A DNA stretch of 64,000 nucleotides from Siderastrea siderea (taxonomy: Eukaryota; Cnidaria; Anthozoa; Scleractinia; Rhizangiidae). Both the position numbers and the translations under genes were made by a program. The DNA is taken from positions 66,815,899-66,879,898 of the forward strand of contig OZ034968.1 in assembly GCA_964030785.1 (NCBI GenBank), in the 5' to 3' direction. Each line of letters starts with the position of its first letter. Within the stretch, counting starts at the first letter, position 1. Under the pieces are notes generated by a model. It did not search any database, was not told the DNA's origin, and saw only the letters and a program-made list of their open reading frames with translations. Below are positions 12,071 to 22,600 of the stretch, in pieces.

Positions 12071-13589
12071 CTGATGAGGCAAATGGAATGTACTGTAGTC
12101 AGAGCTGAATAGCACCTTTATCCTCTCATTGAAATCTCATTCTTAAGCAAAATACTTTTTTGTAATTGCTTTCCTTAACAAGTTATGAGACCTTATCGTT
12201 ATACATTTACCCCCATCGGTAAGATAACCACTATTCAGTCATTTAGTTTTACATTTACGCGAGAAATATTGTTTACCGATGAAAAATCGCACTTAGGCGC
12301 GAATGAACCGAAAAGTAAGCGGTTTACAAAGTCGTGCACCTTTTCGAACATGAGATAACCTATACCTTGAAACATTTCGAAAGTTGCCCCCCCGACTGGA
12401 AACTTCCATCAAACAGACACTGATATGCTAAATTTACTGCTTTATTTACTAACCGCTTAGCAATTCAAACTTGCAGCAAATTGCAGGGCAACAAACCTGG
12501 TCATATGAATAAATTAACTTCTCTTTTAAGCGTTTTTTCCGTTTTGAGTGTCACTTTTTAAGCTCACGGGCCCTTTCAACTTGATCTTTCCCATTGCTGC
12601 GAATATTCGGCTAAGCGGCAAACTGACTTTCAATAACTGAGATCCAATCTGTGGAGTTCAGTGCTTGTCAGTTTGGACATCCTGTTTCCTTAGCAATGCT
12701 TTGGAAATTTCTTCAAGTTTTTTCCAATCATGACCCTTTTCTACGCAGAACGATGGCGAGATTTTTTTAAGTACTCAAAGGATTTTTTCCGGAATCGCAA
12801 CAAAGGATGTTGCGTCACGATGCAAGCACAAATCAAACATATTGACAGAAGTGAGCTGTAAAAGGCACACAAGAAATTGCGAACTCAAAAATTGATTTAG
12901 TCGAAAGGAGAATTTTGACATCGTAGATTTCAGAGAAAAGAGCCGTTAATGTAAAATTGTGCGCTTCAGGTTACTGGACAATAGCAATCGAAAATCGCGT
13001 TAACGAGAGAGACGCATACAGATGCACGGAAAATAGGGCCCGTACTAATTTGAATAATCGAATATGGTATCTGAATTGTGTGTATAGATCGAATATGTAT
13101 AATTCATTACCACTATAACAACTTCAATTTGTTTTTTCCATTTCACTTTACCGAAAGGAAATCAGCGAAATTCGCCTGAGAAATTAAGAATAAAATTTTT
13201 CTCCATGCATGCATCCCGTGAAATTTCCAAACTCAGTGTTCGGTTCACAGAATCTTCCCAGTGAGAAGTGTATAACGACCGGTAGAGGAAACAATACGCA
13301 CATCGAAAATTGCGGTTCTATTTTTACAAGAGGAAGCGCTTACAAAAGGAAATAGATTTGACTCGTAAATTTCTTTCTTCTCTATTTTCCACAATAATAT
13401 CGGAGTAGGAAGCCGATAGTGTCAAAAGTGACGTTCTGTTTGGAGTTAAGGTGATAGCGAATTCATTAGAGTAATTTCTGACAAACTCTGTGTTGTGTGG
13501 ACAGTTCGTGGTTGGTTCGTCTGGGTAATGAAATTTCTTTTGCCTCCAAATTCATTGACGGTAAAGAAGTGGACGTCAGAGGAGAATTT

Positions 13590-13675
13590 GCACCAATCAA
13601 AAGCGGCTCTTTACCTGTCGCCGCGTTCTGATTGGCTAAAAGAATTGTTCTTTACAAGATGACATTTATATAATC
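13590..13675 (+). promoter_or_regulatory. Probable FAM53 core promoter (CCAAT boxes and TATA box)
   Basis: A CCAAT box (CACCAATCAAAA, near 13591) and an inverted one (GATTGGCTA, near 13630) precede TTTATATAA at 13665-13673. Initiation would then fall near 13,695, about 700 bp upstream of the FAM53 start codon, with a short 5'-UTR intron in between. The spacing is typical for a TATA promoter; that this is the promoter in use is inference. Confidence 0.45.
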
Positions 13676-14155
13676 ACACAGGCACACGGACCAAATTCGG
13701 CATTTAGAGGCCACAAAAGCCCTTCAAACTAGTCATCGTTGTACGCATTCGAAGAACATCTTCCCGAATTTCTTCGATTTTTGCCCAGTCTGGAACCTAT
13801 CCGCTTTCGAACTGCGGAATTTCTCGAAACATCGCTGATACGTAGGTGTGCAAAGGGACTTTCCCTAAAAGAAATGTAAATGTGTATTCTTAGTAGCGGT
13901 GAAATGCTTCGCTTAGTAAATTTCATTTTGTTCGTGTACTAAGCTAGGTAATTTTGTTCTTGCCCGAGGGTTAGGGCTTGATCAGAGAATAACTGAATTG
14001 AATGCGACCGGAGACTAAAGGAAAACACGAATAACATGATAAATTTGTTTATTTCAGGCCTCGAATCATCGAATGCTCCGATTGAGTGAAATTTACTACT
14101 ACTACTACTACGAACACATCGAAACCGAACCTAGAATGTCACGGTGCGGAGATAG

Positions 14156-14269
14156 GTGAGTTTAGCTGCGTTCGCGAACGATGTGTCCGCGATCGGTTTA
14201 GTTCACGATTGTTTCGAATTCATCGAATTTCTTTTGTGATGGCTTAGATCCGGTTTAATTCTTTTTCAG
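14156..14269 (+). other. Probable 5'-UTR intron of FAM53
   Basis: GATAG|GTGAGT at 14155/14156 is a strong donor, and TTCTTTTTCAG ending at 14269 is a strong polypyrimidine acceptor. The 114-bp intron lies wholly upstream of the start codon. The upstream exon has no long frame. Confidence 0.5.
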
Positions 14270-14381
14270 GCCAATCGACAAGTTCTAGTGAGACAATCTA
14301 TTGAGAGCTGACTGCGGAGCGCGTCACTCATTAAATTTATATTCTGTCATTGACTACAAAGAAGGAGAGATCGTGGTCTTC

Positions 14382-14459
14382 ATGTGGCATTACATCCGCT
14401 ATGGTGACGGTCATTACGGACAAGTTGAAAGTCCAGTCCTTGGAAGATCTTCCCTGTGA
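14382..14459 (+). promoter_or_regulatory. uORF overlapping the FAM53 start
   Basis: An ATG at 14382 lies 19 bases upstream of the main ATG in another frame. It reads MWHYIRYGDGHYG and continues to a TGA within coding exon 1 (about 25 codons). Because it overlaps the main start, it would reduce FAM53 translation unless scanned past. The main ATG has a G at +4 but a weak -3 position. Confidence 0.4.
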
Positions 14460-16131
14460 TGAAACCGAGGTAAGATTTTTGAGAATCCTTCGTCGGTCGA
14501 AAGACCTGCTAAGGGTGGCACTCTGTTTTTCTCACTCAATCGCCCGAGTTGACGTGAATTTCAATTATGTTTACTCTTCAATTCTGTGCTTTCAGATAAG
14601 TACAATCCAGCTTCGACTTCACCCATCCCGAGTTGCTCACAGCACAGGTACATTAACTTTTCAGTTTTTGTTTGAAATGAGAACTTTTGTGTGAGATTAT
14701 ATTTTTGCCCCCGAAATGTCGTGTAATAACAGCTCTATTTAACCATCAGTGCATTGTTGTTGTTCGCAAAAAATACTACAAAACACATGGTTTACAATGC
14801 GATATTTCCCTTCGCTTTCAGAATGCCCTCTCGCTCACCGACTCCGAAAAGATGTGCGGCAAATGCTTGGGCATTCGCGTACACGAAGCTATCCATCACA
14901 CAGACCTAGAAGAGCATACTGCAAGAACTGTTGCGGGGCGGACTCATCTACCACGCACAGCACCCCTGAACCACCCGCTAACAAGAAATTATGTTCTTCA
15001 CTCTCTTTGCCTGATAACGAAAGTGCAGAGGCAAAATTACTGTGGGTTCCTCGGGCTTCATCGGTTTGGCAACCAGTTGAAAACTGCGGGAGAAAACCAC
15101 GGTCGATATCTTGCCCGGATGAGAAAATGAAATTGGCTGAAACGATGAGGATAAACGACGAGATGGACTCCATGTCGACACCTCCGGCCTCACCAACACC
15201 GAGACCTGCTTCAGCCGATGCGGCTCTTGAGGAAAAACATTTACTCACGAAAAACGACAACGCGGATTGCGATCTTGCGGGACACGATACCAGAGACTTG
15301 AACTTTAACTGGAAACCGAATCTCCTTGGTTTGCATAGGAGCCGTTCGCAACCCTGTTTCGATCGCATGAGAAGTGGGGTGAAAAGGCGGATAGATGACG
15401 ACTTTGATGCACGAAGACCAGCACTGGATTTAGCCAAAATGGAAGAGGTCTTAATTCTAGTTTCAGTTTATTTCAAAATTACTCCGATGAAAAAAATTGT
15501 TATTTCTTATTCCTGATGAGAAGCTAAATAATCACTGAGTAGTTTTGAATAATTCATTTCTATGAATATTTTACAAAACACGGTTTCTAAATTGGTCGTG
15601 TTTTTTCGCCTTAGAAATGATTAATGGGCAATCCAGGGTACTAATAAACGGGAATGCCTTTTTTTTTGTTTTTGCAGACGTCTTACTACCGCTGTCGGGA
15701 TAGAAAGAAGGGTTTACGGATCCCAAAATACATGGTAATTCAATGTGTTGTCTGCATGATCCACAAATGTAGCCTACAGATGATTCTCAATGCAAATGTC
15801 TAATGTTTTTCTATTTCAGAATAAGAGGTCTACAAAAGGATTAACAAGTTATTTCACTGAGCCCGAGAACTTCACACTTAAGCCGATCGCCTCATCACCC
15901 TTGGACGCCCAAGATTGTAGCATTATGATTACGCCAACCTCTTCACCGACGAAACAGTTGGATGGAGGAATCGAAATCGTCAAAAACCTCAAAGTTAACA
16001 GCAAGACCCAAGACATTGAAAACGGCAAATCAGAGAATTTAAACTCCAAAGTTCAGGACGAAGGAGTTTTTCATTTGGACTATGACTCGGACTTGGACTT
16101 GAACTCTATTGAAGAAGACGAACTTTTTTAG
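14401..16131 (+). CDS. FAM53: FAM53 family protein (simplet-like), 5 coding exons
   Basis: Coding exons are 14401-14469, 14596-14647, 14822-15447, 15678-15734 and 15820-16131. All have GT-AG borders and matching phases and give about 371 aa. The ATG start gives MVTVITDKLKVQSLEDLPC, which matches the conserved N-terminus of vertebrate FAM53 proteins. The family signature R-S-R-S-Q-P-C is at residues 213-219, followed by G-V-K-R-R (a likely nuclear localisation signal) and R-P-A-L-D-L-A-K-M. The acidic C-terminus (DYDSDLDLNSIEEDELF) matches the family's acidic tail. Middle regions are Ser/Pro-rich and probably disordered. FAM53B/simplet promotes nuclear beta-catenin accumulation in Wnt signalling and fin regeneration in fish; a similar role here is inference. 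Length is close to the vertebrate proteins (about 390-420 aa). The sequence does not say which vertebrate paralogue it is nearest to; a single pre-duplication orthologue is likely. Confidence 0.93.
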
Positions 16132-16402
16132 AAAAATAAACTTTGGCATGTATAGTCTTTTAAACTTTTAGAAGTTTGTAATTTAAACCGTTCGTACGTG
16201 GACTACTTACGACTAGGAGACACTTATTTATTGCCATGTATTTAGACCCCGGAGCCGTATTATCCCTGCGAATACATCCATGAAGGAACAGGTCTTGTAT
16301 ATTTTTGCATATATTAAGACTGTAAAACGAATAACATAACAAAATTTTCACGTTAGTCACTCCGACATGAAGATACCAAGGAAATTGAACGAAATGTATT
16401 AA

Positions 16403-16408
16403 AATAAA
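16403..16408 (+). terminator. Poly(A) signal of FAM53
   Basis: AATAAA followed by a GT-rich stretch (GAGTTGGATGTT). An earlier AATAAA at 16135-16140 begins four bases after the stop codon and is probably too close to serve as the main site. The 3' UTR would be about 290 bases. Confidence 0.5.
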
Positions 16409-16600
16409 AAGAGTTGGATGTTAACAGATATTAAACAAATTGTTTAAGAGAGCTTTTTTAGTATTTGAAGTGTAACTTTATCTTAGAGCGGCGTAATCGC
16501 AATATCCCTTCAAGCGAATCGTGTTCTCAGACATAAACAAAACTTTTTTCAAACTGATTTTTACCGCGTCAATTTGGATTTCGCGGCAAAGTTCTTTTTT

Positions 16601-16664
16601 GACCAATGAAACACAAGGGCACGTGACGTCACGTCTCCCTCGGAGGCTTCAAAATGGCGGCCAT
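16601..16664 (+). promoter_or_regulatory. DNAAF9 promoter: CCAAT, CRE/E-box, YY1-like site
   Basis: GACCAAT (16601-16607) is followed by CACGTGACGTCACGT (16620-16634), which fuses an E-box CACGTG with a perfect CRE core TGACGTCA. Next comes AAAATGGCGGCCAT (16651-16664), matching the YY1 consensus AANATGGCGGC that commonly sits at or just downstream of animal start sites. There is no TATA box. I saw no convincing X-box (RFX) motif, which many ciliary genes carry. Motifs are seen directly; their use is inferred from position. Confidence 0.6.
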
Positions 16665-16698
16665 ATTTGTTGTGAGCTCGTGTTCTGCAAAAGCATGA
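16654..16698 (+). promoter_or_regulatory. 14-codon uORF whose stop overlaps the DNAAF9 start (ATGA)
   Basis: The ATG inside the YY1-like motif opens a frame reading MAAIFVVSSCSAKA and closing at TGA 16696-16698. The main ATG is 16695-16697, so stop and start overlap as ATGA, the arrangement that favours termination-reinitiation. It matters only if transcription starts upstream of 16654. Confidence 0.4.
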
Positions 16699-19600
16699 GC
16701 GATTTTGCAAGCAAAATTCTCCTTCCAAGGCCTGTATCGGCTAAAAGGAAAAACACACATCAACTTTTCTCGCCGGCTGTTAGGTAAGTGGACATGTCTT
16801 GTTAATTTGCAACTTAAAAAGCGTGTATTTTTATTCGGTCACAAGTGCTTTGATGTCCGCAGTTAATCAAATCGAGTTTCCTAGCATACTGGAGAAACAA
16901 TGAGATAAAACTAAACCTTATGTTCGTAATTGTTGTCATTTTAGATTTTTCTAAATAGGGAAATATTTTTAAAATAATTTTCTCTCAACTGGAGGAAGCC
17001 CTCATTAAAATTTAAGGAGTGAAATTTACTTATAGATATAATCTTGAAACGATGGTATAAAGCTTGTCATCATGAGCTTAGCGCTTCCAAGAAACATGTT
17101 TTTTCAAGCTAAATTGACGCTCAACAATAAGGAAAATTATTGTTATTTATGAAGGAGATGAAGCTTCTTATCTTCCAAGCTGGGTACCCGTTGTTTTTGA
17201 AAACACAAGTAATTATTTTTCTCTGAATTGCTAAACAGTTGTCGATAAAACTTTCTCATACACTTTGCTTCATGCTTTGCAGTTGTGTGTATCTACATGC
17301 TGTAAACAAGCTTCCATTCACCTTCGTATTCGGTGACCTTTGACAATATTTTTCAAGGTTAATGCACATATATATTGTCCGCAAACTGCTGACAGGTTTG
17401 ACGTTGAGTTGGTAGAGATATAAATGTTTTACATATCAATTAAACGTGTTCAGAGTTGCAGACTTTTCCGACGACCCTCGGGTATCGTAAGTTTTCAGAA
17501 CCGAGCAACCGAGACAGCGATAAGGAATGTTTTTCTGCTGTTTCCATGATGAACGAAATGGTTTGAAATATACAAATAATGCCGATGATTGCTTTTCTCT
17601 TTCAGTTAGCGAAAGCGGTGAGATAAAAAGCCCGGCCGATTAAAATGCGCTCAAAATGCGGATTTGTCACTTTCTAAATGTCACTTAAAATTTCCATGTC
17701 AACCCATGTCACTTTTTTGGCACTTTCTTTACACTTTCTTGTGGTGTTGAAAACCTTTCACCCATTTATACCTTTTAGTTTGGTCCTTTAATTAGCTTTC
17801 ATGTGTCACTGCTATTTGCAGAATAGTGTAATATTTTTTTTTAGCAGGTTTTAGTTTTCTGGATACAATGATACTAGATTTGTAGGTTGCCTGTGCAGTC
17901 CTCTTAAAAGCTTGCTTCCCTGAATCCTTGTTTATACATCTTTCTCTGTGGGTATCCGGAAGCTTTTTTCAGTCCTTGGATATTATCATATGATTTCATT
18001 GTACAGTTTGTATTTGCCATTCAGTATCTTTCAAACTCAATGAAGCACAGATTCTTTGATAAGGCAACATTGTTATCAACCAAAGGGAGTCTTCCTTGTG
18101 ATTCTGATGCAACTAGGAATATAATTAATGACCTACATTAAGACAAACTAGGAAGCTTTGGAAGTAAAAGACAATTTTCATCTCCTCGAATGAATAACAT
18201 TTAAAAGGCAGGGTGCATTAGAAAGAGATTATTCAGGGGAAGTTTTTCTGTAAGATTGGCTGGGTCAGACTAGAACTAAAGGTAACGGCAAAGTTGCACA
18301 ATGGCCACAAGTGGCCCACATGGAACGGCGCCCGGGGGGGGTACTCGGAAAAATTTTGATGGGAGTGTGCCGCTGGGACTCTGAAACCCTTAACCTATAC
18401 CAGACCAAGTTCATGTCGTTTTTGCAACCCTATTCTAGACTAGCTGCCAAAAATCCCTACCCTATCCCAGACTAGCTATTTTCGAGCTATCCATCAGAAA
18501 TATAACCACACAGTGCTTTTAACGGAAAACCATCTCTCGATCAACAATATTGTCACGATTTCATTTATATTTTATATTTCCGAGTTTTTGAAACCCATTA
18601 ATTAATTGGATGAAATTTTCACACCACCCATTAGTTTCCCGGTAATTGATACCCTATCCTAGACCAAGACTCCCTGATTTCTATACCCTATCCCAGACCT
18701 AACTGCTTGAAAACCATACCCTTCACAGCGGCACATACCTATATAGGTTATATATGGGAGTACCCCCCCCCCCCCCCCCGGGGAACGGCGGTCACTGCCT
18801 TCCAGTTTTTGCAGCATACTTAATTATATGATCAAAGAGAGATGATGTAGAATAAAGTTTATTGTGTACAGAAACAACACAGCACAATACAAAGACAAGT
18901 CTCAAAACGCTACTCTTCTGGTTGAAAGTCTTATTGTCCTACTCACTAACCACTACAGTGAACTTATCTGGACTTTTTGATTACCGGTATCAATGACATT
19001 CATGAGTAATGCTTGCAATAATTTTGAGTGCAAAAATGTGTAAGTTATTTGTTAAACAGGGATTGAAAACAGACTGAAATGCTCTTGGAAAAGATGGAGT
19101 TAAGCATGCCGCTATTTAACAGCTTTCTTTAGATATAGGAGATTCTGTTAAAATAACCTCAATTTGGGCAGCACTGTTGTTAGTAGCTGCTAGCTGACTG
19201 TTAAGGCTAGCAACTACATTGAAGATGGCTGGTTACCCAGAGTTTGAAAGTGAAAAAAAGGCAATAGCAGGGTTTGTACGGGTCCTGGAAATCCTTTAAA
19301 GTCCTTGAATTTTATTCTGGCATTTTCCAGGACTGGAAAGTCCTGGAAAATTAACGCAGGTCCTGGAAAGTCCTGGAAGGCTATAAACTCTTGTAATAAA
19401 GTTTTCTTTAAAAACAATTTTATGCAGTATTATTTTTGGATTTCTATTTCATAAGAGTTTATTGCTTCAATTATTGTGCATTTGGGAGTCTTGGAAAAAT
19501 CTATCTTAGTCCTGAAAAAGTCCTGGAAAAATCCTGGAAAATTGTTTCTGAAAAAGGGTACAAACCCTGAACAGGCATAGAAGAATTTCTTTGGATTTCA

Positions 19601-22600
19601 CACTGTGTCTTTTCCTGAGAAGCTGGCTTCTTCAAAACGTAATGGCAGCAGTGGTTTGCTTACCTAAAACTTGTTTGGTGAGGTATTTAGTTTTGAATTC
19701 ACTCAAGAAAGTATTCATTCTTTTCAATAATTATCCAAACTCTTGATTATTCAGGCTATTTTTGGTAGTGCCACCAAGTCTGGATATTCAAGGTTTGATT
19801 GTACAGGGGTTCTAAGATGAATATTACACACTATCACAATCCTCACAAGTACACTTTTTTTGGTGTGAACTCACAAAGTTTGATGACAAAAGACAAAAAA
19901 ATAAAAACTGACTGATAAAATTGACTGGTGGTGTCAATTTTTGAGCTATTTTGTCTAAAAAATAGCCTCATAGTCGGCATGCAGACTCAAGTTTCTGGGA
20001 AGGTTGGTTCTTTGGTTGGTTGGTTGGTTGGTTGGGTGGACCATGTTCGGCATTCCTGATTGTCGAATTTTACCGAAAGGCTTGTTGTCGGGGCTGGAAC
20101 AAAAATGCAGAATAGAACACACTGAAAATTTCCCTTCTAATGCCACACGACTAGAGTACCCGGATTTCATTTGCGTGACGTTGGGTATTTATATATCAAA
20201 TAGAAACGGCTGGCTTCCTTGTGGTAGACCTCCATAGAAAATGAAACGTTAGCACAAACCTGCTTTACACGTGAGTGAAAGCAAGTGCTAGTAAATAATT
20301 GGTAGGTTATCTGATATTTATGATGTTTGGTCTAGGAAATATTTGTCAGCTTCGTTTGTTTTGGTAGATGAGAAGTGAAACAAATCCTTTGTACGCATGC
20401 ATATAACGTACGTTTGGGTTTATAGGGTTAACTTTAGAGTGTGAGAAATAACATGATTTCTGTGCAGGGATGACCCATAGTAAATGATGGTAAATACATG
20501 GTAAAGAGCTTGAAGGTATAAAAAGGGCAGAATTGTTCGCACCTTTTGGTAGGTTTTAAAATTATTGGCCACTCATTCACTAGGTCCGTCAAAGGCACAA
20601 GGTTGACAAGGAAAAAGAGTGTATCCCTGGGTGGCATAAATGTTGGTCGTACGTGCGACCAGCTAGGCGCATAGGTAGAGGTGACTTACCAGAGGATGGG
20701 GTTCTGGTTAGGCTGCGTGGAGGTAGCGGGATTGTTTGTGCAAAGTTTGAGCAGAAAGAGCAGCACAACAAGGAGCAAATCAAAACAATTATCACCTCCA
20801 ATAGGAAGACTAACGTGCAATAGCTCCACGCAAGACTCATTTCACAGTTTATAGACACCAAAATCGGTTATCACTTTTCAGATTACAAAAAACGCACATA
20901 TTTACTCATTCCCCACTTCCATGGTTAAGTGTCTCCCATTGTGTAACCCACAACTACAGATGCCATGAAAGCCAATAAGAAGCACAGAAAACGAACTTAT
21001 GACAGTCTCATGAAAGTCTCATGACTCGCCATTGAACTTTGTCTCATCACATGTTTGTACGTGACAAAACACCACTTGTTTCCACAAAACAGTAACCTGA
21101 TCTCACGCTCATTCAGCATATCACGTGAAACGACCCACACTAAACATTATCACATGACTGCCTGCCCGTGTGGTAAAATCCCGGGGGGGTAAAATTTTAA
21201 TTGTTTACCACAAGCTTAATGTTTTCTTCCATCTTCTCACGTAATTCTCTTTTACAACAACTCTGAACTACTATCTATCTAAAGTAAGATAACCTTGTAA
21301 GTATCAAAATTTCACTTTTGTTTTACTGCTAAACTACCAAAAGCTATTAAAGCAAAATTTGACCTTTGCCTGATCACATGTACTCCACATGATAAAATTC
21401 ACGTTGTTTACCACACATGCTAACCTCTCCATTCTCAAATTTGCTCATTCAAAATTCCAACGATTCATTCCCCCATCTCCACCTCTCTATGTAACAAAAC
21501 ATCCCTTAATATTGTTTTCACCCAATTTCGCACCTTTCTTTCACATCAAATGCTCATCAAAACAAAACTTATTTGCTGAACACAACCACTGATCTTTGTG
21601 TGGCTTCAGCGAAGCACGTGCAATGTTTCTGGCTTTTTTGACAGTTTGCTCCATAACTAGTCACGCAAGACTTGCATGATCTTTTCTAACATTCACACTT
21701 ATTACTCGATTTTAGCCGCGTGTTCTAAATGTGAGGTCCACATGAAATAATGTGAAAATAAAACAGAGCTTATTTATTTATATATATTTGTCTGGACACG
21801 GAAGTTACCGCATTCGTCAAGCATGATGTCACACAAGAAGTGAAGAGTCAAGTTAGTACCAATGACGAAAAAACGTGACTTTGAAGATCGGTTATTCTCT
21901 TCCGGTGCAAGCATTCTGGTTCATGACTGCTTCATACAGAATGGGGTATTTTTGCTAGAAGAGCTAAAGAATGGTTTTAAGTTATGCATTCATTCACTGT
22001 ATGTAATAATATATTGTTAGCTATTGTTAGTTTATTGGTGTTATGGATGAAGTTGTTGAGTTATGAGTTATGATTAATAAATTGCTTGTTATTCTAGTGT
22101 CATATTATTAAATTTTATTCAGGGATCAACAAAATCATTCAAAAATACACCTGAAATAAGTTGAATAAAATCTCTCACTGATAGTGTTTTGTCCAAATTT
22201 TTACACCTTTCACGTTTAAGAAATTCATTGGAGTTAAGTTTTATTCACTGGAAATTTGCCCGTTGAAAGTTAATTTCTAACAGCCAATACTTATGCTCAT
22301 AAAACACAAATTTTACAATAACTGAGCGAATTCTCGCGCGCTGATTGGCTAATTTTTATCGTCAATAAGAGGACAGACGGATGAAACACGTAAAGCCGAC
22401 GCAATCAGCAAAAGTTTTGTCAAACTTTTTAGTGCCGAGTTCTTGATGAGGCGAGAATTGTACCACAAATCTAGTAGTCGTCAATGAGAAATCATCTAAA
22501 ATTTATGGGTTAAAACTGAGTATGAAGAAACCATTGCAACCTTAGAGCGAAAAGATGAGGATGTTTATTGTGAGCGGGAATTTGTGCCGTCGATGAAATT

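Larger units (their letters stand above)
1..13590. other. Intergenic repeat-rich region, no supported gene
   Basis: I find no exon chain with matching splice sites and no recognisable protein here on either strand. Open frames are short (150 codons or fewer) and lack family signatures. The content that can be named is repetitive and listed separately: an inverted-repeat fragment near 0.3 kb, a trinucleotide tract near 2.05 kb, CCAAT-rich dispersed repeats at 2.3-3.4 kb, a hairpin at 4.7 kb, a foldback at 6.86 kb and a minisatellite at 8.0-8.6 kb. The stretches 360-1980, 5090-6850, 8600-11580 and 12070-13590 show nothing beyond AT-rich unique-looking DNA. Confidence 0.6.

Noticed and set aside
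14687..15130. 147-codon plus-strand frame
   Set aside because: An alternative frame over the FAM53 exon 3 acceptor region; it lacks any family match.
14889..15437. 182-codon minus-strand frame
   Set aside because: It is antisense to FAM53 coding exon 3, whose frame, splice sites and family motifs are clear.
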